From Drosophila miranda (Eukaryota > Arthropoda > Insecta > Diptera > Drosophilidae), in assembly GCF_003369915.1 (NCBI RefSeq), contig NC_046674.1, positions 21,517,657 to 21,581,656 on the forward strand: a DNA stretch of 64,000 nucleotides, written 5' to 3'. Under the pieces are notes generated by a model. The model did not search any database, was not told where the DNA came from, and saw only the letters and a list, made by a program, of their open reading frames with translations. Position 1 is the first letter of the stretch. The number at the start of each line of letters is the position of its first letter. Position numbers and translations under genes: made by a program. Positions 34,445 to 47,132 of the stretch are shown in pieces.

Positions 34445-37400
34445 ATGGCGGATGCCGCAGCACGTCAATTGCAGTACGAGTACAAGGCGGTAAGTACCAA
34501 ACAGACAGCTTACAAAATTTTCACCGCTCCATGCGGCGTCTGTGTCTGTGGCAAACGTTTGCAAGAAAATTTTGCAAAATGTAATATATTTTTGTGTGTA
34601 TTTTCAGAACTCTAATCTTGTGCTGCAAGCCGATGTACGACTCATCGAGCGTCCACGTCGTGATGAAGCCACTGGCGAGGTCTGTTCCCTGGTGGGAAAG
34701 TTGGATGGCACGCGAATGGGTGACCGGTACCAGCGCACCAAGCCGGAAAAGACAGAGGAGCGGAAGGTGAAACGACAGAAGCGTGACGAAGCCCAGTACG
34801 ATTTCGAGCGCATGAAGGGTGCCACTCTGCTCTCTGAGGGCATTGACGAGATGGTCGGCATTGTGTACCGCCCAAAGACCCAGGAGACGCGTCAGACCTA
34901 CGAGGTGCTGCTGAGTTTCATCCAAGAGGCCTTGGGGGATCAGCCCAGAGATATCCTGTGCGGTGCGGCAGATGAGATCTTGGCTGTGCTGAAGAATGAT
35001 CGGCTAAAGGATCGCGAACGCAAGCGGGAAACGGACAGCCTGCTGGGCGCGGTGACAGATGAACGATTCGCGTTGCTGGTCAACCTGGGCAAGAAGATCA
35101 CAGACTTTGGCAGCGATGCCGTAAACGCACTGACAGCCACCACCAACACGGAGGAGCAGATTGACGAGCAGTACGGCATCAACGTGCAGTTCGAGGAGTC
35201 CGAGGAGGAGAGCGACAACGACATGTATGGCGAGATACGGGACGATGATGTGCCAGATGAGGGCGAAGAGGCGCGCATTGATCACACCCTGCACGCAGAG
35301 AACGTGAGTATATCATCGGTGGTACGCATCGACATTGATTTAATGGATAATCTTCTTCCTCCCCAGCTTGCCAATGAGGAGGCTGCCACCAATGTAAAGA
35401 AGGATCGGATCCTCCATCCCCTGGACATCGATGCCTACTGGCTGCAGCGTTGCCTCAGCAAGTTCTACAAGGATGCCATGGTGTCGCAGAGCAAGTCTGC
35501 AGATGTGCTCAAGATCCTGAAAGATGCCGCCGATGAGCGGGACTGCGAGAACCAGTTGGTGCTGCTGCTGGGCTACGATTGCTTTGACTTCATCAAGCAG
35601 CTGAAGCTGAATCGCCAGATGATCCTCTACTGCACCATGCTGGCCTCTGCCCAGACGGACAGTGAGCGCCAGCGGATACGCGAAAAGATGCGCGGCAACA
35701 CGTCCCTCGCGAAAATCCTGCGGCAGCTGGACACGGGCAAGTCGGAGGAGCAGGAAGAGGGTGAGACGAGAGGCAATAAGCGGGGCAAGGGCGATGCTGA
35801 AGATGGTGGCGCAGCAGCGGCCGGCCAGGTGGCTGGCGTGCGTCAACTGCTGGAGCTGGACGAGCTGGCCTTCACCCACGGCTCCCATTTCATGGCGAAC
35901 AAACGCTGCCAACTGCCCGACGGTTCCTACAGGAAGCAGCGCAAGGGCTACGAGGAGGTGCACGTCCCCGCACTCAAGGCCGTACCCTTTGACGACAACG
36001 AGGAGCTACAGCCCATCGATAAGCTGCCCAAGTACTGTCAGCCCGTCTTCGAGGGGTTCAAGACCCTGAATCGCATCCAGAGTCGCCTGTACAAGGCAGC
36101 CCTCGACAGCGACGAGAATATGCTGCTGTGTGCCCCCACCGGTGCGGGCAAAACGAATGTGGCTCTGCTCACAATGATGCGGGAGATCGGGAAGCATATC
36201 AACGAGGATGGCACCATCAATACGCAGGATTTCAAGATCATCTATGTGGCCCCAATGAAGTCTTTGGTGCAGGAAATGGTTGGAAACTTTGGACGACGTC
36301 TCGCCTGCTATAATCTCGTCGTGTCCGAGCTGACGGGCGACCATCAGCTGACCAGAGAGCAGATAGCCGCCACCCAGGTGATTGTGTGCACGCCGGAGAA
36401 GTGGGACATCATCACCCGGAAGGGGGGAGAGCGCACGTTTGTCAGTCTGGTGCGTTTGGTCATCATTGACGAGATCCATCTGCTGCACGATGAACGTGGT
36501 CCGGTGCTGGAGGCACTGGTGGCTCGTACCATTCGGAATATTGAGACGACGCAGGAAGATGTGCGCCTGGTGGGGCTATCCGCCACCCTGCCCAATTACC
36601 AGGATGTGGCCACGTTCTTGCGCGTCAAACCGGACAAGGGCCTCTTCTACTTTGACAACAGCTATCGTCCCGTATCCCTGGAGCAGCAGTACATCGGTGT
36701 GACGGAGAAGAAGGCCCTCAAGCGTTTCCAGGTGATGAACGAGATCGTCTACGAGAAGACCATGGAGCATGCGGGACGGAATCAAGTGCTGGTGTTTGTC
36801 CACTCGCGCAAGGAGACCGGCAAGACGGCCCGAGCGGTGAGGGATATGTGCCTGGAGCAGGACACCTTGGGCAGCTTCCTGAGAGAGGGTTCGGCCAGCA
36901 TGGAGGTGCTCCGCACGGAGGCCGAGCAGGTAAAGAACTCGGAACTGAAGGAGCTCCTTCCCTACGGCTTCGCCATCCATCATGCCGGAATGACGCGCGT
37001 CGATCGTACCTTGGTGGAGGATCTCTTTGCGGATCGTCACATCCAGGTGCTGGTATCCACGGCCACCCTGGCCTGGGGCGTCAATCTTCCCGCACACACG
37101 GTGATCATCAAGGGAACGCAGGTCTACAATCCGGAGAAGGGACGCTGGGTGGAGCTGAGCGCATTGGATGTCCTCCAGATGTTGGGTCGTGCCGGACGAC
37201 CCCAGTACGACACCAAGGGCGAGGGCATCCTCATAACCAATCACAGCGAGCTGCAGTTCTACTTGTCGCTGCTCAACCAGCAGCTGCCCATCGAGTCGCA
37301 GTTCATCTCGAAGCTGCCGGACATGCTCAACGCCGAGATTGTCCTCGGCACAGTGCAGCATCTGCAGGATGCCGTCAACTGGCTGGGCTACACGTACCTC

Positions 37401-40400
37401 TACATCCGCATGCTGAGGAACCCCACGCTCTATGGGGTCTCGCATGACGCCATCAAGGCGGATCCCCTGCTGGAGCAGCATCGAGCGGATCTGCTGCACA
37501 CGGCCGCCTGTTGCCTGGAGCGGAGCGGTCTGGTCAAGTACGAGCGGAAGACGGGACACTTTCAGGTGACGGATCTGGGACGCATTGCATCCCACTATTA
37601 TCTCACTCACGAGACGATGCTCACGTACAACCAGCTGCTGAAGCAGACGCTCAGCGAGATTGAGCTGTTTCGGGTGTTCTCGCTGTCCTCGGAGTTCCGT
37701 CACATTTCGGTGCGGGAGGAGGAGAAGCTGGAGCTGCAGAAGCTGATGGAGCGCGTGCCCATACCCATCAAGGAGTCCATCGAGGAGCACAGCGCCAAGG
37801 TGAATGTCCTGCTGCAGGCGTACATTTCCCAACTGAAGCTGGAGGGCTTTGCCCTGATGTCGGACATGGTCTTCATCACCCAGTCGGCTGCTCGGCTCAT
37901 GAGAGCCATCTTCGAGATTGTCCTCACGCGTGGCTGGGCACAGTTGGCCGACAAAACGCTGACGCTGTGCAAGATGATTGACCGGAGGATGTGGCAGTCG
38001 ATGACACCGCTGCGGCAGTTCAAGAAGATGCCCGACGAAATAGCCAAGAAGCTGGAGAAGAAGCACTTCCCCTGGTCGCGGCTGTACGACCTGGAGCCGC
38101 ACGAGCTGGGCGAGCTGATCCGCGTGCCGAAGCTGGGCAAGACCATACACAAGTTTGTGCATCAATTCCCCAAGCTGGAGCTTTCGACGCACATCCAGCC
38201 GATCACCCGAGGCACCCTTAGAGTGGAGCTGACCATCACGCCGGACTTCCAGTGGGACGAAAAGGTACATGGCGCCTCGGAGGGCTTTTGGGTGCTCATC
38301 GAGGATGTCGACTCGGAGCTGATACTGCATCATGAGTTCTTTCTGCTGAAGCAGAAGTACGCCCAGGACGAGCATCAGCTGAAGTTCTTTGTGCCCGTCT
38401 TTGAGCCTTTGCCGCCGCAGTACTTTCTCCGGATCGTCTCCGATCGCTGGATTGGCGCAGAGACCCAGCTGCCCGTCTCGTTCAGGCATTTGATACTGCC
38501 GGAGAAGAATCTACCGCCCACGGAGCTGCTGGATCTGCAACCGCTGCCGATCAGTGCTCTGCGTCAGCCGAAATTCGAGTCGTTTTACGCGCAGCGCTTC
38601 CCCCAGTTCAATCCCATCCAGACGCAGGTCTTCAACGCCGTCTACAACAGCGACGAAAATGTGTTTGTGGGCGCCCCAACAGGTTCCGGCAAGATGACGA
38701 TCGCAGAGTTCGCCATCATGCGACTGTTCACCACCCAGACGGAGGCCCGCTGCGTCTACTTGGTGTCCGAGGAGGCCCTCGCTGACCTGGTCTTTGCCGA
38801 CTGGCATCAAAAGTTCGGGACACTGGACATCAAGGTGGTGAAGCTGACGGGCGAAACTGGAACGGATCTGAAGCTGATAGCCAAGGGACAGCTGGTGATC
38901 ACGACGGCTGACAAGTGGGATGTGCTCTCGCGACGCTGGAAGCAGAGGAAGAACGTCCAGCTGGTGAATCTGTTCATTGTCGACGAACTGCAGCTGGTGG
39001 GCGGCGAGGAGGGTCCTGTGCTGGAGATTGTGTGCTCCAGGATGCGGTACATAAGCTCGCAGATCGAGAAGCAGATCAGAATCGTGGCCCTGTCCGCCTC
39101 TCTGACCGATGCCCGGGATGTGGCCCAGTGGCTGGGCTGCAATCCGAATGCCACCTTCAATTTCCATCCAAGTGTGAGACCCATTCCTCTGGAGCTGCAC
39201 ATTCAGGGATTCAATGTGACGCACAATGCGACCAGAATCGCCACCATGTCGAAGCCGGTGTACAATGCCATCCTCAAGTACAGTGCCCACAAGCCGGTGA
39301 TTGTGTTTGTCTCCTCCAGGAAGCAGGCACGGCTGACGGCCATCGATATCCTGACGTACGCTGCGTCCGATCTGCAACCGAATCGTTTCTTCCATGCCGA
39401 GGAGGAGGACATCAAGCCATTCCTGGAGCGAATGACCGACAAGACCCTGAAGGAGACCCTGGCCCAGGGTGTGGCCTACCTGCACGAGGGTCTGTCCTCG
39501 TCAGACCATCGTTTGGTGGAGCAACTCTTCGATTCGGGCGCTGTGCAGCTGGCCGTCGTCTCGCGCGATCTCTGCTGGGGCATGAGCATCTCGGCCCATC
39601 TAATCATCATCATGGACACGCAGTTCTACAACGGCAAGAATCACTCGTACGAGGACTACCCCATCACGGACGTGCTCCAGATGGTGGGACGCGCCAATCG
39701 GCCCAACGAGGACGCCGATGCCAAGTGCGTGCTCATGTGCCAGAGCAGCAAGAAAGACTTCTTCAAGAAGTTCATCAACGAGCCGCTGCCCATCGAAAGC
39801 CATCTCGATCATCGCATGCACGACCACTTCAATGCCGAGGTGGTGACCAAAACGATTGAGAACAAGCAGGATGCCGTGGACTATCTCACGTGGACATTCC
39901 TCTACAGGCGATTGACCCAGAATCCCAATTACTACAATCTTCAGGGCGTCACACATCGCCATCTGTCCGATCATCTGTCCGAGCTGGTGGAGAACACTCT
40001 CAGTGATCTGGAGCAGTCCAAGTGCATCAGTGTCGAGGACGACATGGATACCCTGCCGCTCAATCTGGGCATGATTGCGGCCTATTATTACATCAACTAT
40101 ACGACCATTGGTAAGGTGCGGACAACTTTCTACAAGACCCCACTATAATGTCTCTCTTTCCGCCTCCACAGAGCTCTTCAGTTTGTCCTTGAACAGCAAG
40201 ACCAAAGTGCGCGGCCTGCTGGAGATCATCTCGTCGGCAGCGGAGTACGAGGATGTGGTGGTCAGGCATCACGAGGAGCAGGTCCTGCGCACTCTGTCCC
40301 AGCGCCTGCCCAACAAGCTCACAGGACCCAATGAGACGGCACCCAAGTAGGTTTCGATTCGCTCACCAATCCTCCATCCACATCCACATCGCCATCCCCA

Positions 40401-41282
40401 TTCCCATCTTCATCCGTGTTGATGACTAACAATTCTCTCTTCCCACAGATTTAATGATCCGCATATCAAGACCAATTTGCTGCTCCAGGCACATCTGTCG
40501 CGGCTGCAGTTGGGACCCGAACTGCAGGGCGACACGGAACAGATATTGAGCCGGGCCATTCGTCTGATACAGGCCTGTGTGGATGTTTTGAGCTCGAATG
40601 GATGGCTTTCGCCGGCCGTGGCTGCCATGGAACTGGCCCAGATGGTCACCCAGGCCATGTGGACCAAGGATTCCTACTTGCGACAATTGCCTCACTTTAG
40701 TGTCGATATTGTCAAGCGATGCACTGAGAAGGTACGACCAGAGGATAACTCTGCCAGCAATCCTCTCTGACCCGTTTTGTTTTGTTTTATTTTCAGAAAA
40801 TCGAAACTGTTTTCGACATCATGGAGCTGGAGGATGAGGATCGTTCGCGTCTGTTGCAGCTCTCCGATGCGCAGATGGCCGATGTGGCCCGATTCTGCAA
40901 TCGGTATCCCAACATTGAGCTCAACTATGAGGTGGTCGATAAGGACCGCATCAATTCGGGATCCACGATCAATGTGGTGGTCCAGCTGGAGCGCGAAGAT
41001 GAGGTCACCGGCCCCGTCATCGCACCCTTCTTCCCGCAGAAGCGCGAGGAGGGCTGGTGGGTCGTTATTGGTGATCCCAAGACTAATTCCCTGCTCTCCA
41101 TCAAACGCCTCACGCTCCAACAGAAGGCCAAGGTCAAGCTGGACTTTGTGGCCCCCAGTCCGGGCAAACATGACTATACCTTGTACTACATGAGCGACTC
41201 CTACTTGGGCTGCGATCAGGAGTACGGTTTCTCCATCGAGGTGGGCGATTTCCAGTCGGAGAGTGAGAGCGAGTCGGAATAG
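34445..41282 (+). CDS. l(3)72Ab: U5 snRNP 200-kDa RNA helicase Brr2
   Basis: Ski2-like DExH helicase of the U5 snRNP that unwinds U4/U6 during spliceosome activation. Exons: 34445-34489, 34608-35303, 35367-40110, 40172-40346, 40449-40731 and 40797-41282, giving 2142 residues (human about 2136). After an acidic N-terminal region come two helicase-Sec63 cassettes. Cassette 1: motif [12 protein letters not shown] (about residue 502), DEIH (about 615), SATLP, and [12 protein letters not shown]. Cassette 2: [14 protein letters not shown] (about 1350), DELQ in place of DExH (about 1452), [16 protein letters not shown], and a C-terminal Sec63 unit ending in an acidic Ser/Glu tail. The altered motifs agree with the established view that cassette 2 is a regulatory pseudo-helicase. 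The 63-nt intron 35304-35366 is in frame and stop-less; it is left out here because it has a GTGAGT donor and CTCCCCAG acceptor and falls outside conserved sequence. Confidence 0.97.
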
Positions 41283-42833
41283 GAAGCAGGTTAAGATTAG
41301 GAAATGCTCAGAAGCCTAGGCGTCTAGCACAGCATAAATATACATTTTGTCCACATATTTCATAATTTTCATTTTTTAATTATAATTCTTTACATAATAT
41401 TGCTACACTCATAATAACATCAATGCTTAGTCCGATCGGGCCCCCGGCCCCAGGCCTGGCTATATCAAACGTGCAAAATGAAGGTCCTCACTCACGACAC
41501 AGGGCATCGGGGGTTTGTAGGACTGGTCGCAAACGATCAGGGAAGCACAGAATGGTGTAAATCGGACGAGAAATGGTTAAAATAAATTAAAAATCTTTAA
41601 AAAACACCCCGTTTAAAAGGTATTCATTATGGTCCTTGCCGTAGATCTGGATTCAAGCGATTGGGGATGTACTCCAATTACAAGAAGGCGGGCACGTCCA
41701 GATAGGGTGAGAAATGGTACAGGCAATATCCTTATTGTCCTTGATGCCCCTAAACGATCGGGGACATTATTCCGATTACGAGAAGGCGTGGCACGTCCAG
41801 ATCGGATGTATAGTGGTGGAATTGGAGGATTGTTCAAACTATAGCATACTTTCAGGCTGGCCGGAAATCTGAAAGCATATGTTCGGAATGGGCTTATAAA
41901 AAGTAAGGCATACTTTCGGGCGGATGCGGATAAGGACTCCATCGGCTCGCAAATAACAGAGAAACCTAAATATGCGAAAGGGGAAAATGTCCTTAATCCT
42001 TGATGAGGACTGCATCGAACAAAGGACATTTTTGCGATCACAAGAAGTTGGCCTACAAATACCCAAGAAAACTAAATATGAACATATGGCTGGCGATGTC
42101 GAGGTCCTTATCCAAGGATCAAGGATATTTTTCTGATCACAGGAAGCCATGACTGCAGAAAATATCCTTGATCCTTGCTGAGAACTATCAGATCAAGGAT
42201 GTTCACAGGATCACAGAATTCCCGATCACAGGAAAAAAATGTTCTCCAACAAAAAACCCTCAAATAAGATTTTAAATCGGGATACCAGGCGAACAGAGTG
42301 TCGACGGTATATTTTGCCTATACTTTTTGTAGTCTTTTTTAGTATTTTCTAGTACTTTTTAAAACGCTTATCCGGATTCTGTTTTCGCAAATTTTTGTTA
42401 TCGATCGTTTTCATTTCCAAATTATTTTGCACTATTTCACTTGATAAAAAAATCTGTTTTTCTTTTCAAAATTGTATAATTATAGTTAAATATGCCATCG
42501 TTTTTGGCAATCTCATTATAAGAAACCAAAAATGGCGACAAATTCGATATTGATATCGATATTGTATCTGTTAACGGGAATTCGCAATTTGTTGTTTCAA
42601 AATTATCGGATCGAATGATCTGGCTAACCCGAAAATCAAAATCGCATTCTCTGGTTTTTTTAACGTACGGATCGATCATCGATGGCCCACAGCTAGCAAG
42701 CCCCCTCGAAAACTTTCTTCCTAAACACATACATATATTAAAATTATATAAATTTCATTCGAAAATTAGTGTTTATTTGCACACTGAAAATAAAAATCTG
42801 AATATTGGATTTTGATCCCCAGCTGTCGAGCGA
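41283..42833. other. Brr2 3' flank with decayed tandem array
   Basis: Contains the probable Brr2 3' end (A/T-rich near 41330-41400), a degenerate repeat array (41628-42235), then A/T-rich DNA with DRE-like ATCGAT sites near 42405 and 42550. No gene was recognised. Confidence 0.5.
41628..42235. repeat. Decayed tandem array, about five units
   Basis: Diverged units of roughly 60-100 bases share CCTTGATS, GGACATT(A/T)TTCCGATTAC or GATCACAAGAAG, and in two units GGCACGTCCAGAT. Units start near 41628, 41727, 41990, 42100 and 42160. Later units include GATCAAGGAT/ATCCTTGATC palindromes. It looks like an old satellite or mobile-element remnant; no family was recognised. Confidence 0.6.
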
Positions 42834-43638
42834 TTAGCGGCTCACAGACACTGCTGCGCCGTGACTGCTCCCCTTATTGGCCCCGTTGTTGGCAAAGCTA
42901 TTGGTGGAACTGAAGTTGATCGTCTGGCCGTTCGGCAGCTTGTAGACCTGACTCAGGGAAGCTCCAGCGGCATTGTTGCTGCCGAATGGACTGATGTTCT
43001 GCGACTGGGTGGCTGTGCTGGCGGAGGAGGCGCCGAAGGAGCCATTAGCGGTCTGCGACTGGAATCCCTGGGCCTGGGCATCGGCCGCCGAGGAGCCGGC
43101 ATTGAATCCGTTGTTGTAGTTGCTGTGGGCAGCGCCGTTGGAGGCAGCCTGTTCCTGGTTGAAGCCGCTGGGGCCGAGAGGACCGAACGGATTCAGCTGG
43201 ACATTGGCATTGGCATTGCCGCCATCGGGTCCGGCGCCGACAACAACACCGGCATTAGTTCCCCCAGCTCCTGCTGAGGTGCCTACCTGCGTGGCACCGC
43301 CTCTCCGGCCACGCTTCACCCGCTTGTGGGTCGCATAGATGCCTTGGAGGGGGGAATCCGCTGAATCTGCCGAACGTACGCGTCTCATCTGCTGTGTAGC
43401 CTTGGGCTTGATGTACAGCGCAGACTCCACAACCACTTCCTCAATGGTGGCCCCCTTGTATGCTGCAGTTGGAACATTATCGTTGAATAATAGCACGACT
43501 TAAAGAATATTTACACTTACGGAACTCATCCTCGACCGTCTGGACCTGCTTCTCGTTCCGTTGTCTCAACTGAGGCGCTGCTGACGCAGCCCCCAAGCAG
43601 ACGACACCCACAATTAGTACAAAAATTGACACATTCAT
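42834..43638 (-). CDS. Secreted low-complexity protein
   Basis: I do not recognise the function. Exons 43521-43638 and 42834-43462 encode 248 residues. The N-terminus is a clear signal peptide (MNVSIFVLIVGVVCLGAASA, with cleavage expected before APQLRQ). The mature N-terminal part has EVVVESALYIKPKATQQM and a basic stretch (THKRVKRGRRGG) with possible dibasic processing sites. The second half is Gly/Ala/Asn/Ser/Gln-rich with repeated SxSA-, SQN- and NG-type stretches and ends near YKLPNGQTINFSSTNSFANN. This composition is typical of insect extracellular-matrix, cuticle or silk-like secreted proteins (inference). Splice signals are standard (GTAAGT, AACTGCAG). Confidence 0.8.
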
Positions 43639-44846
43639 TTTGGCTCTGTTCTCTGGGCGAGATCGTAGCTGGACACGTCCGCTAGCTACGAAGCTTCAAT
43701 AAAAACTGTTTGAAAATATCTATCTCCGCCTTTCTGCCGATCAACTCTCACTTTTCAATCGCCACGGGGGGCGTCCCCTGAAACGATCTCGCTAATGGTT
43801 TCCATCAATAATCCAAATATGTTTCAGCAAATAAATTTACACATATATATGTGTATATATGTATACGTGTGTGTATGGCCAACAGATTTTGGCACATGTA
43901 ACAGGCAGAAGCATTTAATAATGTTATATTATGTAGGAAAAAAACGATTCAAAACGGGTGTACAAAAGCCGAAACCGGTTTTCCAAATTGACTTTTTTCA
44001 AAGAGTAAAGCTCGTTGAGGAACTAGTTTGGTTTTCTTTTGTTTTGTTTATTTTTTTTGCCCCTGCTGTGGGCTTGATTTCCTTTTCTGGAAACAGATGT
44101 TGCTCCCCCTCTCCACAGCAGAACTTTTTCTGAGGCGGCATGTGGAGGCGGAGAAGGCGAGAGAGAGAGAGAGCGGGAGATGGATGCCGTGCTTGTGTCT
44201 GTGATTGTGTGTGTAGGGGGCAGGCAGGGCAGCATCCCAGTGAACTTATTGATTTGGGGATTTCTCAGTCCAAGCGATTGTTCGGTTTTCCACTTGAGTC
44301 GAGTGTGCATCAGTACAATTTGAGTAAATCTTTTATTATTACTTGTTCCTTGTTTAAACTACTATAAGTATTGATAATAATTTCAAAACTTTAAGTAAAA
44401 TGTGCTCTATAGGAATTGAAACACAAATAAAGACACTCACATGGTCCAAAAAACGGAAGTGAATATAGAACAATAACAAATCTTTTTTTTCTTTCTTGAG
44501 ATCGCTTAATTAGACAAAAAGAATAATGTACTTGTTGTTGTGTGTATAAATGGGAGGAATAATTTTTTACGAACTAAATAGAGAAACAATGATCCGAAAT
44601 AAATGTATATTCTTTTGTACAACTTGAGAGTCGTCATGAGGCGCTTGAATGGTATGATGATTTTTCATTTGAGTGAGAGCTTTATAGCGAGCGTTTTCTT
44701 AGTTCTAAGGCTACACGATGATCAAAACCGACTGCGCGATTATGATGCCTAAACTTAATGTTTATGTTAATGTTAAGGAATCAACAAAACTGAGCACTGT
44801 TGGGATATTGTAAGAACTTGACCTAAGATAAGTAGTGTTAATGGGC
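43639..44846. other. Intergenic region
   Basis: The left part is the likely promoter of the secreted-protein gene; no TATA box is convincing. A GAGA purine run at 44158-44175 and A/T-rich DNA fill the rest, which includes the likely 3' UTR of elgi on the minus strand. Confidence 0.5.
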
Positions 44847-46052
44847 CTATTCGATGCCATGGGCAAAGATCATAACCAGGCCCGGATCGATCATCACATC
44901 CTCAGTCATGTGTAGGTTATCGCAGCTCAGCACGAGCACAGCTTGTTTGCCTGGTGGATAGGTATATAGAGATGTCTACGGGCTTATGTGGAGGGGAATC
45001 TTCACCCACTCACCTGGAATGCGCCGACAGATATAGTTATCATAGATTCTGCGGTTATTCTGACGCGTTTCTAGCGAGCTAAGGCCCCGCGGCCAGCGTC
45101 TCTCGTGGCAGAACTCCATTAAACTATCCAGAATGTGTGGTGGGCAGCCCGACTCGGACAGAGCGCGCTTGATCATGAGCTGAAATGAATTAGAGACGGT
45201 GTAAGTCACTCCAGCTGTGCACACAAATCTTCGCAAAACACTCACTTGCAGTGCATCATCGGGCGTAGAGATCATTCCCCCCCAGCGTGTGACCCTGGCC
45301 CGGGGCAGGGCGCTACTCCAGCGAATAACCTCGTCACGCTCCATCTGGTCGGCTATCGCGCGCATGGCCGGATTGGAGACGCGCATGGCACGCATAAAGT
45401 CCTTGAACAATTGCAGTTCCCTTTTCAGTTCGTTGATGGTCAGCTGCTGGTCAGTTAGCTCCGATTTGAGCTCGCCCATTTTCTCCGTTTGCTTGACGAT
45501 CAGCGTGCGCAGCTCCCTCACGCAATTGTGATCCTTTAGCTCGTCCTTGGGTATGTCAAAGCCGCATCCTTTTTCACAGGGAAAGGGTCGCTTTGGATTG
45601 TGGATACAGTCCTCCAAATGGGAATTATATACGTCTAGTTTGAGCACAGCTGTGCAGCCATACGGTGCATTGTCGCAGGTAATTGATAGTCTGAATGTGT
45701 GTGTGTGATTAGATGAGGGTAGAGAATGCCGTGGGTAGTGGGTGGTCAGTCGGTCTCACCTGGACAGTAGGTTGCGCAATATGCGAGGCACGGCTCGCAG
45801 ATTGGCTGTCGTCAGAGCGTTGCGATCCACGGGACATGTGGGCTGCCGTGTCAGCCATTCGTTGATGCACCCGCGACAGAAGGCGTGCTCGCACATGACC
45901 GCCTGCAATAACAAAACTATAAGTTGCACTCAGAAGAACTCTCGTTCCGGGGGCAAACAAACCTGCAGCGGATCCTCCAGAACCCCAGAGCATATGGGGC
46001 ATGTTAGCTCCTCGTCCACTTCTCCTTGAAATCGATTGACATCGTAGCCCAT
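44847..46052 (-). CDS. elgi: RING E3 ubiquitin ligase, Nrdp1/RNF41 type (elgi)
   Basis: E3 ligase of the Nrdp1 family; in Drosophila, elgi (early girl) is needed for normal oocyte meiosis. Exons on the minus strand: 45963-46052, 45760-45902, 45246-45690, 45014-45179 and 44847-44950, giving 315 residues (human Nrdp1 is 317). The RING finger runs CPICSGVLEDP ... CEHAFCRGCINEWL ... CPVDR, with all zinc ligands visible. A TRAF-like or SIAH-like zinc region follows (CDNAPYGCTAVLKL ... CGFDIPKDELKDHNC), then a coiled coil (KQTEKMGELKSELTDQQLTI). The C-terminal receptor- and substrate-binding domain ends in GLVMIFAHGIE, close to the vertebrate C-terminus. Introns are short and phases agree. Confidence 0.96.
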
Positions 46053-47132
46053 TTTTGGATTAATGCCTTTTGTTCCTCAACATAAAGACAGACAATTTTA
46101 ATAAATCATTTTTCAGATTGCAAAACCTTTTTGCTGCGCTTGTTTCGTTTCAGTACTGTAAAATGTCAAAAGTATATATTTTCGTAGAGCAGGACTATCG
46201 GCCGATGTCAAAATTGAACTGACAGTATATTTACGGTATATCGGTATATAATGGTATATTTTGTCAATTTCATCAATCTATTAAATTGAATTTTCAAAGG
46301 TTTATAGAAAATCCAACAAAAGCAAGTGTTTAAAATAAGCCAGTCACGTAAAAAATTGATTCATTGATTGGAAAAAACTATGTAGGCATGGCTGAGAGAT
46401 CTATCTAGCTAGTAATATTCGACGGAAGATCAAAAACCAAGAATATGTAAAATAGAAGTTGCATTCATCAGTATATTTACGGTTTTGTTTTTTAAATGAG
46501 ACGGTATGTTTCGGTATATTTCTGAGGCTCGGACGGTAAATTTGAACGATAAATCCGGCCACCAGTACCTGCACCGAACATGTCGAAAATTAAATAGTCC
46601 ACAAATGCCAGAAATCTAACGATGCGTGTGCATCCATTCCTTCAAATACGCTGGAACCACAAGCGAAAACAGAAACCAAACAAAACAAAGCATACAATCA
46701 CATATTTTTGTGAGTGTTATACTAACACTTGCATGGCTCTGCTGAAATGACAGAACGCCAGAGCCGAATACCCTGTGATCCAATCCAATTCGGTGTATGA
46801 ACTGGCACATCTATAGACTATATGGTTGGTGCTAGTACTCAGATCAACTAAATTTTTTGTAGACTACATTTTCGAACAATTTAAAATGATGTTTAACATA
46901 TGTTAAACCCGTGACTGTGTTTCATTGGTAAGAATATCCATATATTTGTTTATTGGGGAGATACTTTCTTTGGTGTATAAATATAAAAATTCAGATTCGT
47001 CAGTTAGAGCCGATTTCCATTATTGGCAGGAAATGGGCTCCACTAAAAACTAACATGAAACGAAGTTTAACAGCAACATTTAACACATACTTAATTATAA
47101 ATCCTTTTATACGTCCATGCGTTAGCTATGTG
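46053..47132. other. elgi upstream region and gap to the phospholipase
   Basis: Includes repeat copy D (46218-46560) and A/T-rich non-coding DNA. The open frames present have no coding character. Confidence 0.5.
46218..46560 (+). repeat. Dispersed promoter-like repeat, copy D (5' of elgi)
   Basis: Shares the opening CGGTATATCGGTATATAATG and the CTAGCTAGTAATATT block with copy B, and the closing CAGTATATTTACGG, ACGGTATGTTTCGGTATATT and TCTGAGGCTCGGACGGTA. The central GATCATGGACAG-to-ATCATGGTAA section is deleted. A degraded motif 1 (CGGCCACCAGT) follows at about 46555. Its orientation is opposite to elgi, so if it has promoter activity, that would be divergent. Confidence 0.65.

Noticed and set aside
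36576-38489. 637-codon minus-strand frame opposite Brr2
   Set aside because: Long antisense frame caused by codon bias of the Brr2 exon; its translation lacks any fold-like pattern and Brr2 is unambiguous.
42437-42730. 97-codon minus-strand frame downstream of Brr2
   Set aside because: A/T-rich, with no motif, no splice partner and an opposing frame; it falls in DRE-like regulatory DNA.
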